DNA of 64,000 bases from Omphiscola glabra (lineage: Eukaryota > Mollusca > Gastropoda > Lymnaeidae): contig OZ024806.1 in assembly GCA_964017045.1 (NCBI GenBank), positions 3,990,992 through 4,054,991 of the forward strand, in the 5' to 3' direction. Each line of letters opens with the position of its first letter. The stretch's first letter is position 1. The position numbers and the translations under genes are program-made. The notes beneath the pieces were generated by a model, which did no database searches, had not been told where the DNA came from, and saw nothing but the letters and a program-made list of their open reading frames with translations. Below are positions 20,129 to 30,165 of the stretch, piece after piece.

Positions 20129-22323
20129 ATGAGGCCCTCTGATTTACTATTTCTTGTGATTGCTTTAATCTACATTCCACAAGGTAGGTTAATACCAGTT
20201 ACCAACATGTCAACAGAGACACCTATTATATACATTCTGAATGTAGGCAAGTCTGTAATTTTATAAATATTACGGATAAATTAAGTAACAACACGTTATA
20301 CTCGCAGAAATGACGTCATAATGAGTACATGACACGAGTTGTCTCTCTATTTATGACACATATGTTTAATTTAAATTTTAACTTATAATATTGAATATTG
20401 ATATGCCACTTTTTATCCTTTATATAAAAAAAAAAACATTTCAAATAACTTACAAACAAAACCAAAACCAACATGTAAATGTTTTGTCCGTCTCACAGAT
20501 TTAGTGCCACTCTTCAATGAGTGATCACGGCATTGCCGTGTGCTGGCCACCCGCTAGCCACGCCTCTGATTACGCTACAAATTACCTTCGTTATGTTAAA
20601 AGATTAATACACTACTATTATTTAAAGTTTCTTTAGAAATACTGCATTTCCATTACATTTCTCTTACATGCCCCAGAGAGGAGTTGCTATCGCATCAGAT
20701 TCTTTTATTTGGACATATGGGATTACCATAATTGTTACAGTAATGTGACTGGACAAATGATATTGTATCCTGATCGAGAAAAAGCAAAAGAATCATTGGA
20801 TACCCTCCCCAGCCAAGTCATATTGCAAATGAAATGTCCATATTTCCCGGGAAACGCCCGTGGCATTATAAAAGGACGAACAGATGGAAGATGGATGGTG
20901 GTAAGTTCAACGTAGATTGTCTTAAGGCAACCTGATCAAGAAATTAATAACTTAATGTGTTGAGCTAAGCTGATCAAAAATTATTAACTCAATGTGTTAT
21001 GATAAGCTGAAAAAGAAATTATTAACTCAATGTGTTATGATAAGATGATAAAGAAATTAATTCCTTATTTCGTTATAGTAAGTTAATGAAGAATTAATGT
21101 ACAATGAATTAAAAGACGTAATGTAAGCAGACTGACAGAAGTTGACCTTTAAAGACAGCAAGGATGCATATAATTAAACGTTCAATTTAAGCATATTGAG
21201 AGATTTCGACATTTTAAGGCAGCATTGAAACATGCAATCATGTGTACGATGTAAACTAATTGAGAGGTTCCGACTTTTGAAAACATGAGGTATGTATATA
21301 ATCAAATGTACAAATCAAGCTATTTTAGAGACGATGACATTTAAAGACAATAAGGATGCATACAATGAAATTGACAATGTGAGCTATTTGAGAGACGTCA
21401 AAAAGTGAAGACGACAGAAATGCATAGAATCAAATGTAAATTATAAGCTGATTTAGAGATTAGAGTAAAGAATGTCAAAGATATATGATAGTAAAGAATG
21501 TCAAAGATATATGATAGTAAAGAATGTCAATTGTATTAATTTCTATGCACTTAACACAATTCAACATCGTTATTTTTGAGAATCCAATTTAATTTAAGAA
21601 ACAATGTGCCCGCTCTTTCGTTCACTTGAAGGGAATTTTTTCGTCGCGCTGTTGAAAAAAACTTAACGCAATGAAGTTGACGTATTCTAATCTACTAGAA
21701 AGTATGACTTGTTGTTATCGGGTGAATAATGGTAGGCATTTGGAGATACTTTCTGTACTGATCTACAATATAATAAAGGCTTACACTACACATCCACATA
21801 CAAGTGTACACACCGTTTTTCCTTCCCTTTATATGTCATTAAAGCGAAGAATCTCAGTTATTGATCAAATTCACTCTTTTATTATTAGGCGTAATTTGTG
21901 CTGCATATTGCAAAATGAACGCATCGAACTGTTTTTTTTTTCTTTTAAATGAAAAGTAATTTGCTTTTTAAACCTTACTTCAAAGTTCAGCTAAATTGTG
22001 TCCCTTGGTGATCACTTGTTTAATTCCCTTTAATTTGTGGATGTTGACAGTTGGATGCAGTAGCAGTGAAGACCTGCGCTTATGAAGAAAACAGGGCTAC
22101 AGTAAAAAGAGCTCTTCACTGTTACACGTTCACCCACGGATATTATTACATGCTTTATTTGGATCTGCCTATGTACTATACCGTGAGCAAGTGCTCCATA
22201 AGGCTCTTCTTGGCTGATGTTGGTAAAATAGAAACATGGCCGACTATTCTTGATGATCATGGAATGGTGGGAGTGTCTGATGAGGTTCCCTTAAAGAAGT
22301 TTGGTGGTAAATGTTATGACTAG
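20129..22323 (+). CDS. Secreted cysteine-containing protein of unknown family, copy A (3 coding exons)
   Basis: Coding exons 20129-20183, 20677-20900 and 22051-22323, joined in phase (split codon G|AG at the first intron, phase 0 at the second). Donors are GTAGGT and GTAAGT; acceptors are pyrimidine-rich ccccag and gttgacag. A 5' acceptor ttaatttcag just before 20,096 suggests an upstream non-coding exon. The product is 183 residues: signal peptide about 1-18 (MRPSDLLFLVIALIYIPQ), cysteines at 22, 38, 72, 102, 117, 141 and 181, an N-V-T glycosylation site at 41, and a basic C-terminal KKFGGKCYD. It is presumably exported. I recognise no family and propose no function. The identical exon structure in unit 2 is the strongest support. 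The odd cysteine count (7) is unusual for a disulfide-bonded secreted protein. Confidence 0.78.
20938..21540. repeat. Intronic tandem repeats in copy A (37-bp, ~64-bp, 26-bp units)
   Basis: The second intron carries about four copies of a 37-38-bp unit with ttattaactcaatgtgttat (20,938-21,080). About five diverged 64-bp copies with gagagacg and gatgcatataat words follow (21,120-21,470), then 2.6 copies of a 26-bp gtaaagaatgtcaaagat unit. Copy B has one more 37-bp copy. Confidence 0.75.
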
Positions 22324-22494
22324 TGCTTAAGCGTTTTTCTTATATATATGTTGTGTTATTTAATGGAAAAAAAGATTGATTTAAGTTTGCAAATCTTTAT
22401 ACACTGGACGTTGTATATGATATCTATACGCTGCTTTAAGTTTTTTAGTAAAAGTTATTGAAGCGTAAAGCTTACACCGAATCGAAGTCATGTT

Positions 22495-22500
22495 AATAAA
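22495..22500 (+). other. Polyadenylation signal AATAAA of copy A
   Basis: AATAAA 172 bases after the stop codon, within gttaataaaataatt, and conserved at 47,646-47,651 behind copy B. The 3' untranslated region between is AT-rich and nearly identical in the two copies. Confidence 0.6.
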
Positions 22501-22547
22501 ATAATTTACCATGAATTTAATTAAAGTTAAAGCGGATCTGGAGTAGG

Positions 22548-23045
22548 AGATAGGTTGTATGTTTGGTTTATAGTGAAGATAAGGAAAGACTTGGTATACA
22601 ATTGGCTGGATGTGTGACTTAAGGTGATGATAATGAAAGACCAGGTAAAACTAGGTTGTATCTGTGGGTTACGGTAAGGACAAGGACGGACCATGTAGAA
22701 GATAGGTTGTATGTGTGGTTTATAGTGAAGATAAGGAAGGACTAGGTATACAATTGGCTGGACGTGTGGCTTAAGGTGATGATAAGGACAGACCATGTAA
22801 AACTAGGTTGTATCTGTGGGTTACTGTAAAGACAAGGGCGGACCAGGTAGAAGATAGGTTGTATGTATGGTTTATAGTAAAGATAAGGAAGGACTAGGTA
22901 TACAATTGGCTAGATGTTTGGCTTAAAGTGATGATAAGGAGGGACCAGGTAAAACTAGATTGTATCTGTGGGTTACGGTAAAGACAAGGGCGGACTAGGT
23001 AGAAGATAGGTCGTATGTGTGGCCTAGGGCCAGATAAGGAGGGAC
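22548..23045. repeat. Higher-order minisatellite, ~150 bp made of three ~50-bp subtypes (unit 1)
   Basis: Three related ~50-bp monomers (with gtatacaattggctggatg, gtaaaactaggttgtatctg and gtagaagataggttgtatg) follow one another in fixed order, and the trio repeats about three times. Unit 2 has a shortened version at 47,695-48,015. Confidence 0.85.
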
Positions 23046-23162
23046 GAAGAATCTTGGAGGGTATGTTAGTGTTAGCTACAGAAAGCGAGTATAATGTTTT
23101 TTCCATGTAAAAGAAAGAAAATATTTTGGTAAATTATACAAATATTAATATAAATTTTAGAG

Positions 23163-23440
23163 AGATGATTGCCTCTGTTCACAATCAATAGTATTCTGAT
23201 GACAGATTCGGTTCCCAATCATTGTTATACGGATGACTAACTAGGTTAACAATCCTTGTTATGCTGATGATTGACTCGGTTCACAATCATTGTTATACAG
23301 ATGATGGCCTTCATTCACAATAATTGTAAAAGAGATGATTGCCTATGTTTACAATCATTGTTATTCTGATGATAGTCTCGATTCACCATAATTGGTATAC
23401 TGATGATGGCCTCGGTTTACAAACATTATTATTAACAAAC
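23163..23440. repeat. 34-bp minisatellite (about 8 copies), unit 1
   Basis: Diverged copies of gatgattgactcggttcac plus aatcattgttatac. Copy number matches unit 2 (48,135-48,412), so this array has been stable since duplication. Confidence 0.85.
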
Positions 23441-23968
23441 TTAGTTTGTATGATGTCCAGCTTGGAATAATTCTAGTTCATTTTTGTTAAAAACTCTTTT
23501 CCTATATCATTGAAACAGAATCACAATACTATCTAGAACACCTTGACAGTCAATGTGGAATATGATGAACTAACGTACCTGATAGATGGTACCCAACAGG
23601 TACCGACACATTCAGAACTTCAGATAATTACTCATATATATTATACATAATTCATAAGTAATATATACACTTTTTATATATATAACAGTTTGATATATTA
23701 TTTAGGTAGTGGATTCTGTGGATTCTTCTTTCAAAGCATGTTTATTTATAACATTTGTGAACTGTCTAACACTCACTCACATAAGCAGACATACACAGAC
23801 AAGTCTACACACGCTCACATTGGCATTTTGTCCACCAAGAGATTCGGATGCTAACTTTAACTTAAAACAAGACTAATATTATATATTTGCTTGAGTTGCG
23901 TATTTGGATAACGAATGTTTCATGTCTTTTATAGTAAAAGATGCAAGTTTATTTCCTAGTAACAAAAT
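23441..23968. other. AT-rich non-coding stretch
   Basis: No gene seen. Contains cacactcacataagcagac-like CA-rich words near 23,770-23,820. Confidence 0.4.
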
Positions 23969-24170
23969 ATGTTGTTTGTTTGTCTGTTGCTTGTTTATGT
24001 GTTGCTTGTTGTTTATTGGTTGTTTGTGTGTTTTTGTTTGCTTTTTGTTTGTTGGTTGGTTTTTTTGTTTGTTGGTTTGTTATTTCTTTGTTGTATGTTG
24101 TTTCTTTGTTGTTTTGTTTTTGTTTGTTGTTTTTTTGTTTGTTTGTTTTTTTGTTGTGTTTTTGTTTGCG
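23969..24170. repeat. TTTG/TTGTT low-complexity tract (unit 1)
   Basis: Irregular tttgttgtttgt repeats, open in several frames by chance. Counterpart at 48,948-49,140. Confidence 0.9.
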
Positions 24171-24960
24171 CGTACATTTTGGCTAATGTTATAGACCAAC
24201 AGATTTTCAGTGACTTAACAATACTTTTACATATCTTTTTATATCTAAACAACTTTCTGTGTTGAGTCTGACGTTTGTGCTACATCGGTCATTTCTCGTC
24301 CTGTATTTCGGGAAAGAATCAACATTTTGTATTATGTCCCAGAAACTTTCTCCCTTCATCAAGTAATCAAAACACAATTTTTAAAAAAAAAATTTTTGGA
24401 AAGGGGGGGGGGGGTTGTGTTGCCCTTTATATAACTATAATTTTCAGTTAAGCAAATGATGTAATGATGTTGTAAAAAATAATTATTTTCTTTTTATTCA
24501 GTTTATATTTTTTGACACGCAAACAAACAAAGGAACAACAAAGACACACACAAAAAAACCACTATAAAACAACAACACAAAAACAAATGTTTAAGGTATG
24601 ATTAAACTTGTTCACAATACCAACAAAGATTTATTCACCCTTGAACATTTATTTTCAGATGTTCTTCTGATGTTCTGCGATGTTGCCATGGCCAATGCAG
24701 TTCAGACTTTCAAAATAAAAAAAAAAATAAATATATGGATTTGATGTGATTTTTAAGATTATGTTTTCTGCTGAAATCTGTTGAACGTGTCAATTCTGTA
24801 AATCAAATTACGAATTAAATCATAGTCATTTAAAGTGGGCTTCTATACCAATGGTTCTCAATCTTTATTTTTAAGTGTTGTTGGGGGAAGAGTATTATAT
24901 TAGTTTATTATCAGTTGAGATCCTCGTCAGCGTTACATCCCAGAACTTGAGGTTCACATT
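24171..24960. other. AT-rich non-coding stretch ending unit 1
   Basis: Includes a poly-A/poly-G run near 24,380-24,415 that is longer in unit 2. An exon-like patch near 24,655-24,720 (ttttcag acceptor, then aaaataaa) has no supported reading frame. Confidence 0.4.
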
Positions 24961-25640
24961 AGTTGAGGTGACGATCAAGTGAGGTGCCCACTAGTTAAGA
25001 TGCCCATCCGATGAGATGCCCATCAAGTGAGGTGCCCATCCGATGAGATGTACATACATTTAGTGCATTTAAGATACCCATTATTTTAGGTTGATGTTGT
25101 AATCAAGTGGGGTGCAATTATTTGAGATGCCCAAAAGTTGAGGTACCCATCAATTGATGTGACCATCAGTAGAGGTGACCATCAGTTGAGTTCCACAAGG
25201 AGCTCATCAGTTGTTTTACCACAAGTAAGTTAATTGTTCAAAAAGTGCCCATAAGTTGTTCTGCCATCTGTAAAGTAGGTGTCCACCAGTTGCCTATCAG
25301 TTGTTCTACTATAAGTAACGTAGGTGTCCACAAGGAGCCCATGAATTATTCTGCCATCAGTAATGTATGAGTCCACCAGGATCCCATCAGGTAAACTGCC
25401 ATTAGTAAGTTAGGAGTCCTCCAGGATACCATTAGTTAATCAGTAAGGTAGGTTTCCACCAGGATCCCATTAGTTGTTCTGCCATCAGTAAGGTAGTAGT
25501 CCAACAGGATCCCATCAGGTAAACTGCCATCAGTAATTTACATGTCCTCCAGAATCCAATTATTCAATCTGTAAGTTAAGTTTCCACCAGGTGCACATCT
25601 GTTATTATGCAATCATTAAGTAAGGTGTCTACCATGATTT
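24961..25640. repeat. Degenerate 16-bp and ~55-bp tandem repeats (unit 2)
   Basis: gaggtgcccatccgat-like diverged 16-mers up to about 25,190, then ccaccaggatcccatcag-type copies. This is the ancestral state of the region that became the homogeneous 16-bp array in unit 1. Confidence 0.75.
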
Positions 25641-26373
25641 CATCAGTTGCTCAAACATTCAACAATAAAAAAAAGTAAGCAAATATGAAAAAAAGAAATT
25701 GTAAAACATTCAAATATAAAGCAAGGGAAGAAAATATACAAATAAAAACACTTTCAAACATTTCATTTAATGAACAACATTTATAAAAGTTCTTTTTTTT
25801 TTTACATTATTAAAAAAAAAAACAATGATTTGCTATAGGTACAACAATTCTTGAGCTATACTTAGAAACTGTCTGTAGCAATAGAAATAATCCTTATCGA
25901 TAGAGAGAAGCATTTTTTAACCATAAACATAAAAACAATTTAGTTCCACACAGAATCTTTCATTCACTATAGAGAGAAAATTTATTTAGCCATAGACATT
26001 ATTTTGTTATACTTGTAGACTGAAACTGTCTTTATTTATAGTCAAAAACTGAAATTTTCTTTAGTTATAAATTGAATTTTTTTTTAGGTATAGACATAAT
26101 CTTTCTTTAGCTATAACCACACAATTAATTTAGCTACTGACACACAATTCGTGTGTTGGATACACATAACTGAAATCAATATTATCCAGCTACACCTTCG
26201 TTAATTCATTGACTTTTTAAAATAAATCGCTTTACAGCTAGAAAATTGCATCGCTACATTCATTAAATTTATTACTTAATAAAAACGCAACTTTTATATA
26301 TACTTTAAATAAGAAAATACGTTTAAGTCAATAAGTGTAAAGAAACATCATAGCCAAAAAGCATTCACTTAAC
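25641..26373. other. AT-rich stretch, nothing recognisable (unit 2)
   Basis: Same sequence as 641-1364 with small differences. No gene. Confidence 0.4.
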
Positions 26374-26381
26374 CACTTATT

Positions 26382-26542
26382 CAGTGGCGTAACAACGGCT
26401 TGGCACTGGGGCATGTTGCAAGGGCGCCGCCCTGCGCCAGTTCAAAAGGGCGCCGCTAAATCTCTAAATTTTAAATTTGTATTTAAATACAGAGCGCCAA
26501 AAAAAATTAGCCAATGGCGTTAAAAACCCAGTTACGCTTCTT
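26382..26542. mobile_element. hAT-type MITE (unit 2)
   Basis: Ends CAGTGGCGTAAC and (other strand) AAGAAGCGTAAC. Target duplication cacttatt at 26,374-26,381 and 26,543-26,550. Orthologous to 1373-1534. Confidence 0.85.
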
Positions 26543-26550
26543 CACTTATT

Positions 26551-27389
26551 GCTCATGCAAAAAAAATAAAAGTAATAAAAAAAAAAAAAGAAATTCGATT
26601 TGCAAAAAAAAATATGAGTATAATTATTTATTAATTCTTAATTAAAATGTCGATGTTAGGTGGTTCATACGTTCATTTTTCTTCAGGCATCACAAGATAC
26701 GCCTCTGAAAAATGGAATGAATTTGATAAATAATTAACCTTCTTAGGTATCTCGAACATAGGAAATAAGGTGTGTACATTCTTACATATACGACAATATG
26801 TTTAAATCATATGATATTAAATTGTAAATTTACAAAAGAAATTTACATTATCTTTGTTAAAGAGGGTATTAAAGAAAATTAATTTCTGAGCAATATAAGG
26901 AAGGTTTTATAAAATTTTGATTGTATCACAAAGACATGTAATGAATTTGAATTGGTAGGAAATGTGAGCCTGGTTATCTGAAATGTTGATATTATTGCAG
27001 ATAACTATATGTAAAAAAATGGATATTGTGAGCATTTGTTGCCAATTTATTTTTTATTTTTAAAATTAATCATCAGGAAATGCGAGCAATGTTTGCTAAA
27101 TTTTCATTTTGTTAAAGAGAGCTAAAATAAGATAATATTTCTGTTCCCAGAACAAGATTTTTCACATTCTCTGCCCCCCACCCTCCCAAAATGGAATTCT
27201 TTCCTATAAAACATTCACAATGTACCGACCACCACAGCCTTTGATGCTGCTGTGTGCTGTTTCATGGCTTTGCAGGGGTAAACAGTACTTAGGAGATTGA
27301 GATCATGCTTTTTACAAATTGTTCATGCAAAATGTATAATTTACTTTAATTGCTAAATTTTTATGTAAAGCGCAGTGAGCCAATTCCTA
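26551..27389. other. AT-rich non-coding stretch (unit 2)
   Basis: Collinear with 1543-2337. No gene seen. Confidence 0.4.
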
Positions 27390-27735
27390 GCTAGGGTTAC
27401 TGCAGTGAGTATATTCTTAGGCTGGGGTACTGCAGTGAGTATAGCCTTAGGCTGGGGTACTGCAGTGAGTATAGCCTTAGGCTGGGGTACTGCAGTGAGT
27501 ATAGCCTTAGGCTGTGGTACTGCAGTGAGTATAGCCTTAGGCTGGGGTACTGCAGTGAGTATAGCCTTAGGCTGTGGTACTGCAGTGAGTATAGCCTTAG
27601 GCTGGGGTACTGCAGTGAGTATAGCCTTAGGCTGGGGTACTGCAGTGAGTATAGCCTTAGGCTGGGGTACTGCAGTGAGTATAGCCTTAGGCTGGGGTAC
27701 TGCAGTGAGTATAGCCTTAGGCTGCGGTACTGCAC
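27390..27735. repeat. 30-bp minisatellite (about 12 copies, unit 2)
   Basis: Monomer ctgcagtgagtatagcctta plus ggctggggta, almost perfect. Both strands stay open because the unit is a multiple of three; the encoded decapeptides (GWGTAVSIAL on plus, LRLYSLQYPS on minus) have no independent support. Unit 1 has a single monomer and unit 3 about seven. Confidence 0.95.
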
Positions 27736-27805
27736 TATATAAACAACCTTAAAAAAATTGTTTATATAAGCCAAGCGTACAACGATTTTGTGAACAAAAG
27801 TACCC

Positions 27806-28006
27806 GTGATTAACTTTAAGCTTGAAACAAATGGTGTTTCGAGTAGGGAGAGCGCTGTCACCTCTAAAGAAGCAATGGTATATGCCTTTGTTGATGAGTT
27901 GAGGTCTCAAATCCATGACTTTGGAGACCAGGCTTTTGTTTGCATTGTTAAGAATAAACCTGTAAAATTAGCAATGACCATGGCTGATCTGAAATTTTTT
28001 CAATAG
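27806..28006 (+). other. Short conserved open frame, possible fragment of a coding sequence
   Basis: A 66-codon frame without an ATG at its head, containing KEAMVYAFVDELRSQIHDFG and FVCIVKNKPVKLAMTM. It is open in units 2 and 3 and broken by a one-base loss in unit 1. It could be a piece of a retroelement protein or an old exon. I do not recognise it and doubt that it is expressed. Confidence 0.3.
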
Positions 28007-28014
28007 TAAGATCA

Positions 28015-28330
28015 ATTTAAGGAGACAAATTTTTTCTTCTTTTGAAACATTTTTGAACACAGGCATTTTAAAAATCCTGTTGTTATTACAGGTCAAAAGA
28101 CCAGTGAGAAGGATCTGAGTGCCCCCTCCCCTCCAAGGAAGGTCAAGTGCCCTTCGGAGAAAAATTGGTACAACAATATAGCCATTATATATATAAATAA
28201 AAATAAAAACGACTATAATTTTTTTTTTACAAAAAGTTTTTAAAAGAATAGTATCTGGTGCCTGTAACCGAATCCAGTTTGTGGAATTCATGAAATATCG
28301 ATACTTTAGATATATTTGATGATCCGTATA
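28015..28330. repeat. Dispersed repeat with tggtacaacaatata core (unit 2, first copy)
   Basis: Orthologue of 2640-2960. A related copy follows at 31,985-32,200. Confidence 0.6.
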
Positions 28331-28546
28331 TAAAGCCAAGCTTGTTAAATGCTTACCATATTCGATTAATAATTTCGTACCGGCCGCTCAAGATTCTAAG
28401 CTGCTGTCTTACTTCCTGTAGTTCGCATAATATATCGGTATTTTAAAGATAAAATAACAGTGCATCATACAAGCCGCGATGTTGTTTAAGTAGTGAAAAG
28501 AGATGTGTTGGGCCATTGTGTTCTAAATTGTGGCTCTTCAACTATG

Positions 28547-29115
28547 GAAAGGCCTTTTTGATAACTTGGACCGAGAAAACTTTTGGAAACTTCCCAAGCG
28601 ATATAAAGTATCAGGAAATCTCGTCAGGTTTATTCAGAGTTCTAATTTAAAAAATGGTAAAAAGTATGATACCAGAAAATAGATTTAAATATGTCTTTAA
28701 GCTGGTAACAGGAGTCACACAATATGGATGTCGCCTGTCTCATTTCCTATTCATTATTGCCATAGACTGGATAATGAAAGAGTCCATAGACAAAAAGAGG
28801 AACTGGATACTGTGGACACATAAGGAACAGCTGGAAAACCTAGTCTTTGAAAATGGCATTGCATTTCTGTCCCACAAACAAACAAAACATTCAGGAAAAG
28901 ATAAGAGATGTAGCCTCCATTTCAGTACAGCTCGGACTCAACATAAATTGAAGCAAGAGAAAGAACGTGAAGGTAAATTAATTCAACTAACCAAAAACCT
29001 ATCTACTTTACAGGATATGCACTAGAAGAAGTAGGGGCCTTAATCTATTTGGGCAGCACAATAGGCATGAATGGTGAATACGAAGCTTTTGTAAGGGCTA
29101 GAATTTAAAAGGCTA
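28547..29115 (+). pseudogene. Fossil RTE-like reverse transcriptase fragment (unit 2)
   Basis: Same fossil as 3253-3818. The middle 123 codons (28,654-29,025) are open. Motif B region GCRLSHFLFIIAIDWIMKES is clear, and the FADD position reads FENG. About 70 bp upstream of the palm segment present in units 1 and 3 is missing here. Confidence 0.8.
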
Positions 29116-29641
29116 TTTTGTGAACTAGAGTTAGTTAGCCTGAAGTTTTGGTATGAAAGTCGTTCATGCATGGTGAGAGTTTGAATGTGAGGACCACTGT
29201 TGTTAGTGTGAACACTTTGTGGGTGCATGAGTTGTTATGCATTGTATTAGTGTGGCTGAATGGTGATTGGCTGACAGGAAATATGAATAAACAAGTGCGT
29301 GGATAAAAGGACAGTGTGTTAGTTAGTCGAGGGAGAGATTGTATTATGAGAGACCGGGAGATATGTATAGGAAGACAAGAGTTTGACAGTTAGATATTTA
29401 GGGATCGTTAGAGAGGAACACTTGTGTCAGTCAGAGTTTAGTTTTCACACCTGTGTAATAAGGATTTCGGATGATGTGTTTATGACTCTTGGTAGAACTA
29501 GAACCACAATTTGTATATACTGAATAAACTGACTTATGAAACTCGAGGTATTATTGTACCATTGAATGGACCTAGAGAAAGACCCTAGACAACGAGAGTA
29601 GGCCGTAACATTGGAGGCCGCAACGAAAAGAGGCTGTAACA
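29116..29641 (+). mobile_element. LTR of an LTR retrotransposon (unit 2)
   Basis: Orthologue of 3819-4339, with gataaaag TATA-like box, AATAAA near 29,522 and a TAACA end, followed by the primer-site sequence TGGGGGCCCGTCC at 29,644. The first base pair of the TG tip is mutated (TTTTGTG). Confidence 0.7.
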
Positions 29642-29837
29642 TTTGGGGGCCCGTCCAAAACCTGCGAGACCCTGTACCAGGCCCAACCGAAGCTGTCTGT
29701 GCCGTAGGAGTCCATATTATGACAATTCTATATTGAGATTATGAGGTTTATGTCAAAAACTCTGAGTTCCTGTACCAGGCCTGCTTATCACAGTATATTA
29801 AATTACGCAAATTGAGGTAATCCTGTTGCTGCTTTGT

Positions 29838-30165
29838 ACCCGGCTCTAACCCGGCTGTAACCCGGCTGTACCTGATGTTTCCAGTACCAACCGCTGTACC
29901 TGATGTTTCTGGTACCTGATGTTTGTTGTACCTGCCTCGCTATAATTTATATTAAAGATCGCCAATTGAGGTAATCCTGTTGCTCCTGTTCCTGTACCTG
30001 ATGGTTCTTGCACTTGCTGTGTCGTAACCAACTGCTGTCGCTGTACCTGATGTTTCCAGTACATTTCAACCACTGTACCTGATGTTTCCAGTACCTGCTG
30101 TTCCTGTACATGATGTTTCTTGTACTAGCTGTGTCGTAACCCGCTGCTGTCGCTGAACCGCATGG
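29838..30165. repeat. Compound minisatellite (tacctgatgtttccag units, unit 2)
   Basis: Same as 4500-4870, with gtaacccggct in place of gtacccggct. Confidence 0.65.

Larger units (their letters stand above)
1..24960. repeat. 25-kb tandem segmental duplication, unit 1 (left edge outside window)
   Basis: Landmarks recur in the same order and orientation about 25 kb apart: MITE at 1373 / 26382 / 51225, LTR at 3819 / 29116 / 53847, gene start codon at 20129 / 45250. The sequence from about 24,963 (16-bp repeat remnants) recurs from about 49,941. Unit 1 differs from unit 2 by a Mutator-like element at 5032-7708, about 2 kb present only here (16,100-18,180), and loss of both ends of the hAT copy. 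Confidence 0.93.

Noticed and set aside
23904..24265. Apparent membrane protein rich in Leu, Phe, Cys and Val
   Set aside because: Translation of a TTTG/TTGTT low-complexity tract. Unit 2 copy has different lengths and residues.
27390..27735. Plus and minus frames of 125 and 154 codons
   Set aside because: A 30-bp minisatellite keeps both strands open. Unit 1 has only one monomer, so no conserved protein is possible.
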